From CAVQFB01 sp963711675 (lineage in GTDB: Bacteria; Acidobacteriota; Terriglobia; Terriglobales; Acidobacteriaceae), in the NCBI GenBank assembly GCA_963711675.1, contig CAVQFB010000003.1, forward strand, positions 1 through 64,000: a DNA stretch of 64,000 bases. The letters run 5' to 3'. Numbering within the stretch: position 1 is the first letter of the stretch; each line of letters starts with the position of its first letter. Shown one piece after another: positions 1 through 8,417 of this stretch. The translations under genes and the position numbers were made by a program. The notes below the pieces were generated by a model. It was given only the letters and a program-made list of their open reading frames with translations, was not told the DNA's origin and did no database searches.

Positions 1-511
1 CGGTCGATTCTACGCAACGGCCCGACCTACCCGTGAGAGAGACTTTTCTTGTTGGCTCCGACCACCAATAAGCGGACTTTTGGAGTGCGTCGGGAACTGG
101 CAGAACGCTTGGGCATCGAATATAAAAGCAGGTCACACAAGATCAACACGGAGTGCAGTGACCGAATCGCGCGCCTGTGCTGGAGCAAGGAATTTATCGT
201 GCCCGTTTCCTTGGATGACCCTGGGGAATGCAAGCCTGGTTCCTAAAACGGAACCCTTGCGATTGGTAATGCCTGCGAACCCAATTGTACTTGGTCAGTT
301 CAGCCGGTTCTTTGCTTACGAAAACTTTGTTGTGTGTCGAACCGCGGTGGCGACGTCGCCCTCCCAAGCTTCCACTTCATCCGCTTGTCAGATGATCCCG
401 CGGCGAAGTCGGCGAAGAAACTCGTCGGCATCACTCCGTACCCTATCCACTATTTTCGAATCATTACGGTGCTCCAACATCACTTCGTTAAGAACTATTT
501 CCGTAGCATCC
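1..511. other. No gene supported at the left edge
   Basis: Short open frames exist on both strands, including a 65-codon plus frame starting with TTG at 49, but none has a convincing ribosome binding site or a recognisable family. I see no RNA gene, repeat or clear promoter here. Confidence 0.5.
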
Positions 512-1120
512 TTAGGGTTTGTAGCCTCGCTTGACCATTTCTTGCATACGGCCCATGAAGTTCTCCCCCTCAGAGCTATTCCCCGGATCATCCTCGGTCG
601 AATGCGTCGCAGTGGTCACTTCTCGGTCTCGGCCCAGTGCTTGAATCTGCACACGCTGATCCGCACTCAGGGTCGTGAATTGAAAACCGTACTGTGTTCC
701 CAGACAGCGAGCCACTCTCGCATCCAGAGAAATCTTTCCCGACTTCGGCTGGAGATTTCTGACAAAGTGTACGAAGCGCGGTGGGCAGCGAGTGCTATGT
801 TTCGCGTTCAAGACGACGCCGAATTTGCTGTTCTGAATGCGATGCGCAACAACAACGTCAAGCGCTTCAGTGTGATCAAGAAGGGGGAACAAGAAATCTC
901 GCTTGAGACGGAACAAGAGTTGTCCGAAAGCGCTGATCTGAACGCCGCCGTAAGCAGCCACGACTTCCAGACGGTTACTGTCAAACGTCACCAAGGTAAG
1001 AATCGGATTTCCCGCACCGTGCCCAAGAGGATCAGTCGAGAGAAAACTCAGGGGGCTGTTGTAGTCCGATTGAACGACTAGAAGATGCTCTCGCGACAGT
1101 GCAAACCTGAGCGATTGCAT
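512..1120 (-). CDS. Unrecognised 202-aa ORF with a PilZ-like tail
   Basis: I do not recognise this gene with confidence. The last third reads like the end of a PilZ domain: a beta-strand-rich stretch with ISLDARVARCLGTQYGFQF followed by an Asp-Gln-Arg turn. That would fit a c-di-GMP-binding protein, but the N-terminal half lacks the usual PilZ RxxxR and D/NxSxxG signatures. There is no good ribosome binding site before the ATG. A longer frame covers the same bases on the plus strand with an Arg/Ser-rich composition typical of antisense frames, which is why I prefer this strand. It could be a decayed PilZ gene or not a gene. Confidence 0.3.
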   Translation of the reverse strand: MQSLRFALSREHLLVVQSDYNSPLSFLSTDPLGHGAGNPILTLVTFDSNRLEVVAAYGGVQISAFGQLLFRLKRDFLFPLLDHTEALDVVVAHRIQNSKFGVVLNAKHSTRCPPRFVHFVRNLQPKSGKISLDARVARCLGTQYGFQFTTLSADQRVQIQALGRDREVTTATHSTEDDPGNSSEGENFMGRMQEMVKRGYKP

Positions 1121-1164
1121 CGAAGAGCAAATTAATTCCCCGAAGCGACAGTGCGAACCTGAGC
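1092..1164. repeat. Pair of 20-bp direct repeats
   Basis: GCGACAGTGCAAACCTGAGC at 1092-1111 recurs with one change at 1145-1164. The pair lies upstream of the ANRRNA-family gene. It could be a regulator site or a small duplication; nothing else identifies it. Confidence 0.4.
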
Positions 1165-1291
1165 AACGGGACAGCGAGCGCAGTGAATTGCTGCGCGATG
1201 CGACTGTCCGTGCTCAGCCTGCACAGCTGCGGTGGCCCTCGCAGGGCATCCCACAGGGAGGTTGGACCGGGCTGTCAGCGAGGAGATCAGT

Positions 1292-2011
1292 GTGAACAAG
1301 AAATCTACAAGTGATGCGAAGGTTTCTGCCAATCGCCGAAACGCTAAGAAGTCTGTTGGTCCGAACGACACTTCTTCAACCCGCTTCAACGCGGTTAAGC
1401 ATGGGCTACTGTCCGCAGGCGTCACCGAGATCGATGATGCTGGCGATTTTCGAGAGACGCTTCGTCGCTTAGGTGTGGCGTACCTTGAGGAGCTGGATGA
1501 TTTTCTGGTTGAACGGATAGCGCTTTACATGGTGCGGCTACGACGCACTGCGCGGCTTGAGGCAGAATTTATCAGAAGCGTTCTGCATCCACCAGTGTAC
1601 GGGGCTAGCCCATTGGACCTCCCAACTTTCGAGGCGCCCATGATAGACCCAGGCTTACCTCCCTCGATGGGCGGAAAGGCCGTCGAGGAGCTTAATCGCA
1701 GCTATCTGCGGTACGAGTCAGCGAACGAGAACAAACTTTACCGTGCTCTAAATCAACTCGAGCGAATCCGCCGGATTCGACAAGGCGAGCATTTGCCAGC
1801 CCCAGTTGCAGTGGATGTTGCGGTTCACTCCGAGAGTCCTGGCGGGGATTCGGCGGGAGCAGTTCCGGATCTTGTCTTGGAGGGTTCGCAGCTCGAGTCA
1901 ACTCACAAAGGCAACAAAGTCCGCACTGAAGGTGCCGGCGCAAACGACACGAGTGAAGAACATCCTCCCAAGGCAAGCGAGTCGTCCAAGACGACTGAAG
2001 AACCGGATTGA
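1292..2011 (+). CDS. Hypothetical protein, ANRRNA..KSxGP family
   Basis: A 239-aa soluble protein. Near the N-terminus it has ANRRNAKKSVGP, then a short spacer and TRFNAVKHGLL. This signature marks a family of uncharacterised proteins that I associate with Acidobacteria and Planctomycetes. The middle (residues about 60-165) is predicted helical and charged (ELDDFLVERIALYMVRLRR). The tail after about residue 180 is low-complexity, rich in Glu, Ser, Pro and Thr, and likely disordered. I chose the GTG at 1292 because an AGGAG box sits six bases upstream and because it places the family signature close to the N-terminus; an in-frame ATG exists 60 bases earlier. No function is known. Confidence 0.72.
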   Translation: MNKKSTSDAKVSANRRNAKKSVGPNDTSSTRFNAVKHGLLSAGVTEIDDAGDFRETLRRLGVAYLEELDDFLVERIALYMVRLRRTARLEAEFIRSVLHPPVYGASPLDLPTFEAPMIDPGLPPSMGGKAVEELNRSYLRYESANENKLYRALNQLERIRRIRQGEHLPAPVAVDVAVHSESPGGDSAGAVPDLVLEGSQLESTHKGNKVRTEGAGANDTSEEHPPKASESSKTTEEPD

Positions 2012-2021
2012 GGAAAACTGG

Positions 2022-2060
2022 GTTCCCCCCGAGCCTTGCTACTTAGGGCGCGGGGGGAAC
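2022..2060 (+). terminator. GC-rich hairpin after the ANRRNA-family gene
   Basis: GTTCCCCCC at 2022-2030 pairs perfectly with GGGGGGAAC at 2052-2060 over a 21-base loop, eleven bases after the stop codon. No T-run follows, so it may be a weak or Rho-assisted terminator or simply an mRNA-end stabiliser. Confidence 0.35.
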
Positions 2061-2164
2061 GAGGGTTCGGAGTAAGTAGCAGATTACGAAACAAAGCCAA
2101 GAAGTGCTCTGTTATCAACGAAACCATAAAGAAACCTGATGAGAAAAAGCACGAATAGAAAGAG

Positions 2165-2300
2165 GTGGACAGTATCCTGTGGAGACGCGAGCACAGCAAA
2201 AGCTGGTGCGCGAGCTACTGCAGCAGAGCGAGAGCTACTAAACCGCATGCAAACGGACTGACGGGAATTGCTCTTCGCGGTGCATGGGGTTCATCCACCG
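2165..2300 (+). repeat. Dispersed repeat family 1, copy A
   Basis: This segment is related to stretches near 39.6, 58.9 and 62.3 kb. The upstream half still reads as the C-terminal end of a protein (LVRELLQQSE, then a premature stop). The downstream half is the conserved noncoding block around CTGACGGGAATTG and GCATGGGGTTCATCCACC. The preceding bases (2118-2160) also resemble 59217-59260. Copies differ by indels, so this is an old dispersed sequence. No transposase is visible. Confidence 0.55.
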
Positions 2301-2704
2301 GTTTTGATTTGGACAACAGCGAAATTGGGCCGCCGCTGGGTGTCGTCACGGTCACAAAACAAGTGGTTGACCCGCGCATATTGGACTTTGGTGCTCAGGA
2401 CGGACGTTAGAGCCCTGTTCTTCCAGCGCGCTTGCCAAATATACGTTACCGTCGCATAGTTAGCAGATGTGGATACCCCGTGATATCGAGCCACGCCTGC
2501 AACGCTCCCGTGGATCTTGCCACTTGATATTCGCTTTTTGTTCGTCTATCATTACCGGGTGATTCACTCTGCGGAAACTTGTATGGCGATGGTTCGCCAT
2601 TCCGGACGTACTGGTTGGCTTTCCCCCCGGTTGAATGGTAAGCAACGCGGTCTCCCGAGTCGTGTTGGCCGCCTGAGTGAACCCGAACAAAAGGCTAGCA
2701 GTTT

Positions 2705-2721
2705 GTGCAACCTGGTTGCAC
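2705..2721. promoter_or_regulatory. 17-bp palindrome GTGCAAC-N3-GTTGCAC
   Basis: Perfect 7-bp arms around a 3-base centre. The same palindrome with the same flank (CTAG, then AGTTTGTGCAAC) occurs at 32449-32465. A dyad of this size is typical of a dimeric repressor operator. No intact regulator gene is adjacent, although XRE-type fragments occur elsewhere in the window. Confidence 0.4.
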
Positions 2722-2998
2722 GTCGAGGAAGGGCAATACGGGAATATGCAGAAGTCTACCGGACCGAGGCCGCCAACGGGAAAGAGAACCGGCTGCGGGC
2801 AATGGACAAGCGTGACGTTCGTTTCGGCGCTTTTAAGGATTAAGGATTGGAGGACGCGAAATCCTTACGCCAAAGGGCCGCTCCCTATTTCGCAGTCCCG
2901 CCAAACCGTCTGAACGGTTCTGGACCTTCGAACTCCTTAGCGTTGACGCGTACACAAAAACGTGAGATTTTTACACATAGAGATGCTTTGAAAACAGG

Positions 2999-3202
2999 AT
3001 GCGAACCAATATTGAAATCGACGATCAGTTGATGCGCCAAGCCATGCGGAGTAGTCGGGCGCGGACCAAGCGAGCGGCGGTAGAAGCTGGGCTGCGGCTA
3101 CTCGTTCAGACTCGGGCACAAGCCACAATTCGCCGTTTGCGGGGCAAGATCCGGTGGGATGGTGATCTGAAGGTTTCGCGCCTGGGGCGCGTCGCAGAGT
3201 AG
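2999..3202 (+). CDS. VapB-family antitoxin
   Basis: A 67-aa antitoxin-type protein. The N-terminus (MRTNIEIDDQLMRQAM) has the alternating strand then helix of VapB/DUF2191 ribbon-helix-helix antitoxins. TKRAAVEAGLRLLV forms the second helix. The C-terminal IRWDGDLKVSRLGR would be the toxin-neutralising tail. It lies eight bases upstream of a PIN-domain toxin gene in the same direction, the standard antitoxin-first layout. By family, the protein represses its own operon and masks the toxin active site. The ATG follows a weak ACAGG box. Confidence 0.85.
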   Translation: MRTNIEIDDQLMRQAMRSSRARTKRAAVEAGLRLLVQTRAQATIRRLRGKIRWDGDLKVSRLGRVAE

Positions 3203-3210
3203 GGCTACGC

Positions 3211-3606
3211 ATGGTGATCGTAGATACCACGGTGTGGGTTGACTATCTGCGCGGTGTGCAGAACAGCGAGACTGAGTGGTTGAATCTTGAACTCGAGCGT
3301 CAACGCTTTGGGTTGACAGATCTGATTCTCTGCGAGGTCCTGCAAGGCATTCGCGACGACGCTTCTTTCACTCGCGTCGAGCGTGAACTCCGCAAGTTCG
3401 AGGTATTCGAGACGGGTGGCGCGGAACTGGCTGTGGCGGCAGCGCGAAATTTCCGGAAGCTCCGCCAGCGGGGCTATACAGTGCGCAAGACGATCGATTG
3501 CTTGATCGCCACGTTCTGCCTGCGAAATGGACATGCGCTGCTGCACCGGGATCGCGACTTCGATGCGTTCGAACAAGGCCTCGGATTGGCGGCAATCCAC
3601 CCTTAG
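3211..3606 (+). CDS. VapC-family PIN-domain ribonuclease toxin
   Basis: A 131-aa PIN-domain protein. The acidic residues of the metal site are visible: VDTTVWVDYLRG at the N-terminus, an E in DLILCEVLQG near residue 42, D in RKTIDCLIATFCL near residue 95, and HRDRDFDAF near residue 115. VapC toxins cut tRNA or rRNA; the target cannot be told from sequence. It is downstream of, and cotranscribed with, the antitoxin above. A minus-strand relic of a different VapC lies 140 bases downstream. Confidence 0.88.
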   Translation: MVIVDTTVWVDYLRGVQNSETEWLNLELERQRFGLTDLILCEVLQGIRDDASFTRVERELRKFEVFETGGAELAVAAARNFRKLRQRGYTVRKTIDCLIATFCLRNGHALLHRDRDFDAFEQGLGLAAIHP

Positions 3607-3745
3607 CTCAGAGGCGTTTTCCACGCAGACGACTCCCTGGGTGAAGTCTTTGGCGATGAGGCCTCCAGCGAGATATCTGGGGCGAACGAAGAGTCCAGAA
3701 GGTCCACTAAGTAGGTGTTGGGAATGGAACGTGTGAGAGTTCTTG

Positions 3746-3790
3746 CTACGCGGCCCAGTTTTGGACCTTCAAGCCACGCACCCGCCGAAA
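3746..3790 (-). pseudogene. Relic of a VapC C-terminus
   Basis: Read on the minus strand, this ends with EFRRVRGLKVQNWAA and a stop, the typical C-terminal strand-turn-strand of PIN toxins (EFxRVxGLxVxNW). Homology fades upstream within about 15 codons. A longer relic with nearly the same ending lies at 37911-38010, also antisense and just downstream of an intact vapBC. Confidence 0.65.
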
Positions 3791-3867
3791 TTCGCCCTGA
3801 AAGAATCCAAGGCGGAGTATGCCAAGTCCAATGACCAGTTCAGACACAGTATAATCTCGCTTCATGG

Positions 3868-4056
3868 ATGGAGGTATTCCGAGAGCGAGTCGAGGCGCTG
3901 CGACGAGAAATTTCTGAAATTCGGGAGTTAAATCTCGCCTATTTGCAAACGCCCAGACCAGATTTCATAGCAACGAACGATCATCTGAGACGTGAGCAGC
4001 GATTGAAGGAAATCACGGACGAACTGAAGTCCATGACCGCTTGGAAGAAACCCTGA
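3868..4056 (+). CDS. Small helical hypothetical protein
   Basis: A 62-aa protein with two amphipathic helices: MEVFRERVEALRREISEI and, near the C-terminus, RLKEITDELKSMTAWKK. The layout resembles short coiled-coil proteins of unknown function common in Acidobacteria. The reading frame uses ATG GAG GTA. A second ATG five bases upstream is out of frame. No function can be assigned. Confidence 0.55.
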   Translation: MEVFRERVEALRREISEIRELNLAYLQTPRPDFIATNDHLRREQRLKEITDELKSMTAWKKP

Positions 4057-4106
4057 CCTACCCCAAACTTGTCACAATTCATTTCGACCGCAGCGAGACA
4101 GAAAAT

Positions 4107-4424
4107 TCAGCACGCATTCTGCCGTTTGTCTTCAGCGTCATGAGGGGCGTCTGTTCCGGCATTCACGCAACGAACCTTGTTGGGTGCGACCCAAGAGGAA
4201 TTTCCCGCGACACATCGGCATTGAGCCTCCAGAGTGGACTTGATGTAGTCCTCGCCAGCGTGCATCATGTGTTTCCACATGTCATAGGCGCGGCCGTCCT
4301 GGTTCAAGAAGGAGATGGCTTCTTCAAGGCTCAGCGATCTGCCAAGCGCCTGCACAAATTGGGTCAGGTGAGCAGTTGTGATTTCGGCAACCACTCTTTC
4401 GCGATTCTTTTTCTGGGTCATCAT
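4107..4424 (-). CDS. Hypothetical protein, conserved helical N-terminus
   Basis: A 105-aa protein. GGGAGG sits five bases before the ATG-ATG start, which supports this strand. The N-terminal 65 residues (QFVQALGRSLSLEEAISFL, then GRAYDMWKHMMHAGEDYI) look like a folded all-helical domain and resemble small Acidobacterial hypotheticals. The last 40 residues, with CRC and a final Cys, look less ordered. No catalytic motif is evident. It is the last of a run of minus-strand genes. Confidence 0.6.
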   Translation of the reverse strand: MMTQKKNRERVVAEITTAHLTQFVQALGRSLSLEEAISFLNQDGRAYDMWKHMMHAGEDYIKSTLEAQCRCVAGNSSWVAPNKVRCVNAGTDAPHDAEDKRQNAC

Positions 4425-4473
4425 CGGAACCTCCCGAAAAGCGTGTGGAACTTTCTTGTGCCGTCCACATTGC

Positions 4474-4734
4474 TCAAGATGCCCGCTCGACTTTCAGCCC
4501 GGCGACTGATGCCCGGCCCGGTAGAACCGAAGCATGTCTCTGACTGCTGGTGTGGATAGCACAGACGAGATCCTCTCGACCGCCCTCATGGAGTTCGAGA
4601 TAATCGGCTATCTGTTCGCAGTCCGACTGCTCACAAAGGATCAGTTGATCCGGTGGGTGCTCAAGCCGAAAGTGTTCCATGAGTTCCCCCTGTGGTATGG
4701 GTTCGTGGAGATTGCACAGGAGAAGTGTGGGCAT
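4474..4734 (-). CDS. Hypothetical Cys/His-rich protein
   Basis: An 86-aa protein starting at an ATG eight bases after TGGAG. It opens with TLLLCNLHEPIP, then ELMEHFRLEHPPDQLILCEQ and several further Cys and His residues (C..LH, HF..EH, CEQSDCEQ, CAIH). These could bind zinc, but no known finger pattern is complete. The start overlaps the 3' end of the GroEL-fragment ORF by 74 bases, so translation may be coupled. Confidence 0.42.
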   Translation of the reverse strand: MPTLLLCNLHEPIPQGELMEHFRLEHPPDQLILCEQSDCEQIADYLELHEGGREDLVCAIHTSSQRHASVLPGRASVAGLKVERAS

Positions 4735-5335
4735 TTGAGTGGCTCCAGGAATCAGGCTCAAAACTCGAAAGCTGGCTGTGGTTGGCCCTCGCTTCGACCA
4801 CCGTTTTGTTCTTGTTGATGGTGATCTTCCTGGACTGCCCGAGATCGCTGATCTTCACGCTTTCCAGCTTGATGCCGAGATCCTCCGCTATGGCCTTGCC
4901 ACCCGTGAGGACGGCAATGTCCTGCAACATACTCTTGCTTTGAGCACCCAAGCCGAGTGTCCTGACGGCAGCAACTTGCAGCGGACCACGCAACTTGTTC
5001 ACGACGAGGGTAGCCAGCGCCTCGCCCTCAACGTCCTCCGCGATTATGAGAAGCGGCTTGCCACAGTTTGTGATCTGTGCAAGTAGCGGGGTCAGGTGTT
5101 TCCTGAAACTGATTTTCTTTTCGTGAATTAGCACGTAGGCGTTCTCGAAGGCAACTTCCATGCGTTCTGGGTCGGTGACGAAGTAGGGCGAGAGATAACC
5201 GCAGTCGAACTTAATGTTGCCAGCCTCCAGTTTGTCGCTTGTGCTGCCGGGGGTGATGCTCTCGTCAGAAACGAAGCCAGCGTTTTCCACGTCAGCCAAA
5301 ATGCGGTCTTCTACTGTAGCAAGTCTCGCAGTCAT
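4661..5335 (-). CDS. Isolated GroEL apical-domain fragment
   Basis: A 224-aa ORF. Residues about 40-180 match the GroEL apical domain: GYLSPYFVTDPERMEVAFEN, then GKPLLIIAEDVEGEALATLV, KLRGPLQVAAVRT, SMLQDIAVLTGGKAIAEDLG and DLGQSRKITINKNKT. The equatorial ATP-binding domain, the intermediate domain and the C-terminal part are absent, so it cannot be a normal chaperonin subunit. It still has an ATG and a GGAGG box nine bases upstream, and no stop over about 180 homologous codons. The last 40 residues are Ser/Thr/His-rich and unrelated. It is either a relic kept open by chance or a free-standing apical-domain protein. Isolated apical domains ('minichaperones') can bind unfolded protein in vitro. 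Confidence 0.7.
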   Translation of the reverse strand: MTARLATVEDRILADVENAGFVSDESITPGSTSDKLEAGNIKFDCGYLSPYFVTDPERMEVAFENAYVLIHEKKISFRKHLTPLLAQITNCGKPLLIIAEDVEGEALATLVVNKLRGPLQVAAVRTLGLGAQSKSMLQDIAVLTGGKAIAEDLGIKLESVKISDLGQSRKITINKNKTVVEARANHSQLSSFEPDSWSHSNAHTSPVQSPRTHTTGGTHGTLSA

Positions 5336-5659
5336 GCCTGCAAACCTCCGTCAGCCGTGCTTCACGGCATGCTCTTCCGAGCACGAGGTGGACCATTCAT
5401 TTCTTGGTAGCGACGTGCTAGGTTCTTCGTGCCCGCAATCGTGGACAACCGTTTCGTTTTCGCTACGAGTTCGCTGGACTGCTGAACGGTCTCCGCTTCC
5501 TTCGTATTTACCCGCTTTGTTATCTGTCGTCTTTCGCTCGTGTTCGGCATTGGCTTACGAGTATGTCTGATTGGAGCTTTGCATTATGGTCAGTTTTGTA
5601 CACTCTGGAGCAAACCACTGCCACCTTCATGATCGTAAAGTTAACAGCGATATTCTGGC

Positions 5660-5899
5660 TTATGCGACGTGGATGTTTGCCGAGAGCCATCGCGCGGGTA
5701 CGGATTGAAAGATCAGTTCGCCTTGGGTGACGGTAAACTCCATTCCGCAACGAGAGCACGTGAATCCCCAGTCTTCGGGATGACCGGGTCGAACGCTGTC
5801 TGCTGGTCTGTAGTCGATGACCAGTGAACTGCAATCCGGTACGGGACAGCTAGAAGCGGCCGCAACTATTTCATCGTAGTGTTCCCAATCATGCGGCAT
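5660..5899 (-). CDS. Small zinc-ribbon-like protein
   Basis: A 79-aa protein with CPVPDC near residue 18 and CSRCGMEF near residue 48, a CxxxxC plus CxxC arrangement that can form a zinc ribbon. Between them lies a conserved-looking VIDYRPADSVRPGHPEDW. The ending (ELIFQSVPARWL) suggests a short helix. It resembles small uncharacterised proteins of Acidobacteria. The start follows a GGAAGAG box. It sits in the minus-strand set of 4.1-9.5 kb, which also includes Crp/Fnr and universal stress genes. Confidence 0.62.
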   Translation of the reverse strand: MPHDWEHYDEIVAAASSCPVPDCSSLVIDYRPADSVRPGHPEDWGFTCSRCGMEFTVTQGELIFQSVPARWLSANIHVA

Positions 5900-5920
5900 G
5901 GCGACGCTCTTCCAGGGGAT

Positions 5921-6166
5921 TTACGGATGTGCTTTCCCGTTGCTGCCGTTACTCTTGATGATGTCCTGCCCGTAGCCATTGCTGTTACCGTACAGCGCCT
6001 CCGTAACATAAGCGTGTGTCCTGATCCGACCTATCTGTTCGTAGATGTATCGACGGAGGTCAGCTACGTCGAGGACACGACTGCCGTTGTTGAGGCGGGC
6101 ATAAGCCAGGTCTTCCCGGAGACCTTCGAGCAAGGATATGGCAATTTGCCTTTCGTTCATGTTCAT
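5921..6166 (-). CDS. Small hypothetical protein
   Basis: An 81-aa protein. I place the start at the ATG preceded by GGAG with a six-base gap; an upstream in-frame start would add eight residues. NERQIAISLLEGLREDLAY and DVADLRRYIYEQIGRIRTH form two predicted helices, followed by an Asn/Gly-rich tail (GNSNGYGQ). No known domain. It lies between the zinc-ribbon gene and the Crp/Fnr gene on the same strand. Confidence 0.55.
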   Translation of the reverse strand: MNMNERQIAISLLEGLREDLAYARLNNGSRVLDVADLRRYIYEQIGRIRTHAYVTEALYGNSNGYGQDIIKSNGSNGKAHP

Positions 6167-6256
6167 AACAAACTCCACTGCGAACAACATTCCGACGAAA
6201 CGAAGTGGAACGCGACGGGTTGGTACAGGTCGTGAGCATGGCCGGGTTCCTCACGC

Positions 6257-6973
6257 CTAAGCCGCCACCAGCTGTTCCAGCGCAGGCTTGTTGCGGATGA
6301 TCAGAGTGCACCCCTTCAGTTCAAGTATGTCTTTCTTCCTAAACTCTGACAGCGTGCGGGTGATTGTTTCCCGGCTGATGCCCGTGAGCTGGCCGATTTC
6401 TTCATGGGTCAGCGCGAGCCTGACACGGAGTATGCCCTTTTTGACAACCCCGTCCGTTGCCGATGCGAGTAAGAATCTCGCAACTTTACCGGAGGCGGAG
6501 TGGGACAAACCGATGGAGCGGACCACATTGTATGCGTCCTGACATTCTCGACCGATATGCTGTGCTGCGTGCAGACAGGCATCGCCGTGTTCGTTGAGGA
6601 AGCGAAGAAAATCTTCTCGGTTAACGAAGTTTAGCTGGCTTGGCTGCATCGTCTCCACCGTCAACGCGTGCGGTTTGCCTGTAACAACTGCATCTAAGCC
6701 AAGGACTTCTCCCGGCTTCGCGAGGCGCAAGATGAAGGTTTTTCCATCCCGAGAGCTAGTAGAGAGTTTGGCTTGCCCTTGGCAAAGCATGAAGATTCCA
6801 CGTGGGGTTTGTCCTTCAAGAAAAATGGTCGCACCTTCCGGGAAAAGCGTGGCATGTTTTATTTGGTTAAATGCTGCGAGAGATTCCTGAGGGAGGGCGC
6901 AGAAGAAGTTGTCGGAACGCAGGTGACAAGTCAGGCAGTTATCAACGCAGCCAAGGCCGTAAGGTGAGTTCAT
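6257..6973 (-). CDS. Crp/Fnr-family transcription regulator
   Basis: A 238-aa regulator. The N-terminus carries C9-x3-C13-x2-C16 and C25, a spacing that recalls the Fe-S ligands of Fnr-type oxygen sensors. A cyclic-nucleotide-binding beta-roll follows (ATIFLEGQTPRGIFMLCQG to about residue 130), then a long dimer helix. The C-terminal winged helix is clear: LTHEEIGQLTGISRETITR near residues 188-206. An AAGG box precedes the ATG. Its place among stress genes suggests it controls some of them, perhaps in response to low oxygen, but no target site was identified. The Fe-S role is inferred from cysteine spacing only. Confidence 0.85.
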   Translation of the reverse strand: MNSPYGLGCVDNCLTCHLRSDNFFCALPQESLAAFNQIKHATLFPEGATIFLEGQTPRGIFMLCQGQAKLSTSSRDGKTFILRLAKPGEVLGLDAVVTGKPHALTVETMQPSQLNFVNREDFLRFLNEHGDACLHAAQHIGRECQDAYNVVRSIGLSHSASGKVARFLLASATDGVVKKGILRVRLALTHEEIGQLTGISRETITRTLSEFRKKDILELKGCTLIIRNKPALEQLVAA

Positions 6974-7351
6974 GAACGTGCCTTATCTGCCCGAGAAACA
7001 CGGGCCTCTCACGAAGTTGCTCAGCATCGCCCCTGGGAATACGACTTCTAGAGACCCCACACCACTGTAGAGGAATCCTAGGACTGGCCACGATGGCTCG
7101 ACTGTTCAAAATTGCTCACTCTGCGCAAATTAAAGTGCGGTTGACAATCCTGAGCGACACTAGGCGGCGCTTACCAGTACGGGCACTAATTCCGGGCTGC
7201 GCCGGGAATTCTGGATGGATTTGACAGCGTCTTCGGCGGTCAACCTTCCCATAACCAATGCCAGATTACGGTTGAGAGTCAATAGGGTAGTGGTGCAGTT
7301 TAGATTTCCAGGTCCTAGCGTCTGACAGCCGGGATGTGGGAGACTGTGTGC
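6974..7351. other. Intergenic region with divergent starts
   Basis: About 380 bases between the minus-strand Crp/Fnr start and a plus-strand small gene. It must hold promoters for both. I could not identify a convincing -35/-10 pair or an Fnr-type TTGAT-N4-ATCAA dyad, and see no RNA gene. Confidence 0.4.
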
Positions 7352-7513
7352 ATGTCAGAGAAGCGAACAAAAGCCGACAAAGCACTGCGAGAGGCTGATC
7401 AACTCGAAAAGAAGGAGTCTCATCGTCCACCACAGAATCAAGGGAAAAAACCACGCGAGAACTTCAGCCAAGCCGATGTGCGGATCGTCGAAGAGGCTGC
7501 TGAGAAGCATTAA
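7352..7513 (+). CDS. Small charged hypothetical protein (53 aa)
   Basis: A 53-aa, very hydrophilic protein: MSEKRTKADKALREADQLEK, then PPQNQGKKPRENFSQADVRI. A GGGAGA box lies a few bases upstream. The Lys/Glu-rich composition and the KKPRENFSQAxVRIV ending resemble short Acidobacterial proteins of unknown role. It could be a stress-induced disordered protein. No neighbour reads in the same direction. Confidence 0.55.
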   Translation: MSEKRTKADKALREADQLEKKESHRPPQNQGKKPRENFSQADVRIVEEAAEKH

Positions 7514-7628
7514 GCCCACCAATCAGCTCCACAAGCCAGACCGTCCCGCACACGGTTTGACCTTCTCCGAGTTCCCGACGCACGGTTACTGATTGTTGGT
7601 GAAGGCGGGAACCCACTGGGGAGACCAC

Positions 7629-8201
7629 TCAGCTCTTGCCTTTTTGGACGAGTTCCACCGGCATGTGGCTCAGCTTGGCATAGATCCGGCCTCGTCGCAG
7701 CAGGGGCCACCAATCGTAAAGATAAATCTGCATCGGTCGCCACATGGCGACCCATCCGGCAATCGTAAGGCTCTCTCTCACGATGGCAGCCCAAGTGCCC
7801 GCCTCACGCCCTAACAACACCCTGCTGAGAATTAGACACACAGCCAAGAACAGCAGCCCGATGAAAAGACTGGTGCGGCCTTGCCTCATGAGCCGCTTGA
7901 ACTCCAAGTCAGTAATTTCTGCACCGTGAGCAAAATGGTTGTGGACAGCCGTCCTGATCAGTTCTTTGGGGTCTTCAGTCGGCCACTGGTCCAAGTAGAT
8001 ACGCAATTTGAGCGGAGCGTTAGGCGAGAATTCTTGGGCCCAGCTGACGATGAATTCTTCCGCGTCGTCGTCGAGATCCTTTTCAATGAAGGGAGAAGGG
8101 TCCATCGAATTGAAGAGCTGGTTTATGTCGCGCAGTCTCACACTTATGGTGTGCGGATGCCCCTCTTTCGTAGCGGTAGTGTACGGCAATGAAAAACGCA
8201 T
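7629..8201 (-). CDS. Two-TM hypothetical protein
   Basis: A 190-aa protein of a widespread uncharacterised family. The soluble N-terminal half has the family signature VRLRDINQLFNSMDPSPF followed by DLDDDAEEFIVSWA. Two membrane segments follow: TSLFIGLLFLAVCLILSRVL (about 110-130) and a second around the LTIAGWVAMWRP motif, leading into YLYDWWPLLRRGRIY. The WVAMWRPxxIxLYDWWP stretch is the most constant part. The protein is probably anchored in the inner membrane with the N-terminal domain in the cytoplasm. Function unknown. Confidence 0.75.
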   Translation of the reverse strand: MRFSLPYTTATKEGHPHTISVRLRDINQLFNSMDPSPFIEKDLDDDAEEFIVSWAQEFSPNAPLKLRIYLDQWPTEDPKELIRTAVHNHFAHGAEITDLEFKRLMRQGRTSLFIGLLFLAVCLILSRVLLGREAGTWAAIVRESLTIAGWVAMWRPMQIYLYDWWPLLRRGRIYAKLSHMPVELVQKGKS

Positions 8202-8417
8202 ACGAAAATCTCTGCTACTTCGCTTCTACCAAATGTCGGCTCTGTGCACCAAGGGGTGATTCCCAGTTAGGATTGAGGCGCGCACCCCATTACACTCACA
8301 ACCGGTCAATCAGCGGAATGGGGAGTGCAATGGGGGATGTTACGCCAACAATCCATATGGAGATGTGCGTTTCGGTTCGAGTGAACAGCCGATTCGCGAC
8401 AGCAAGATCAGCGATGC

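Noticed and set aside
49..246. Plus-strand 65-codon frame at the left edge
   Set aside because: TTG start without a ribosome site and no recognisable family.
80..1081. Long plus-strand frame of 333 codons
   Set aside because: Arg/Ser-rich composition without a family, no ribosome site; the opposite strand shows a PilZ-like segment.
2517..2843. Plus-strand 108-codon frame
   Set aside because: No ribosome site; it crosses the palindrome and small repeats, so it is probably noncoding.
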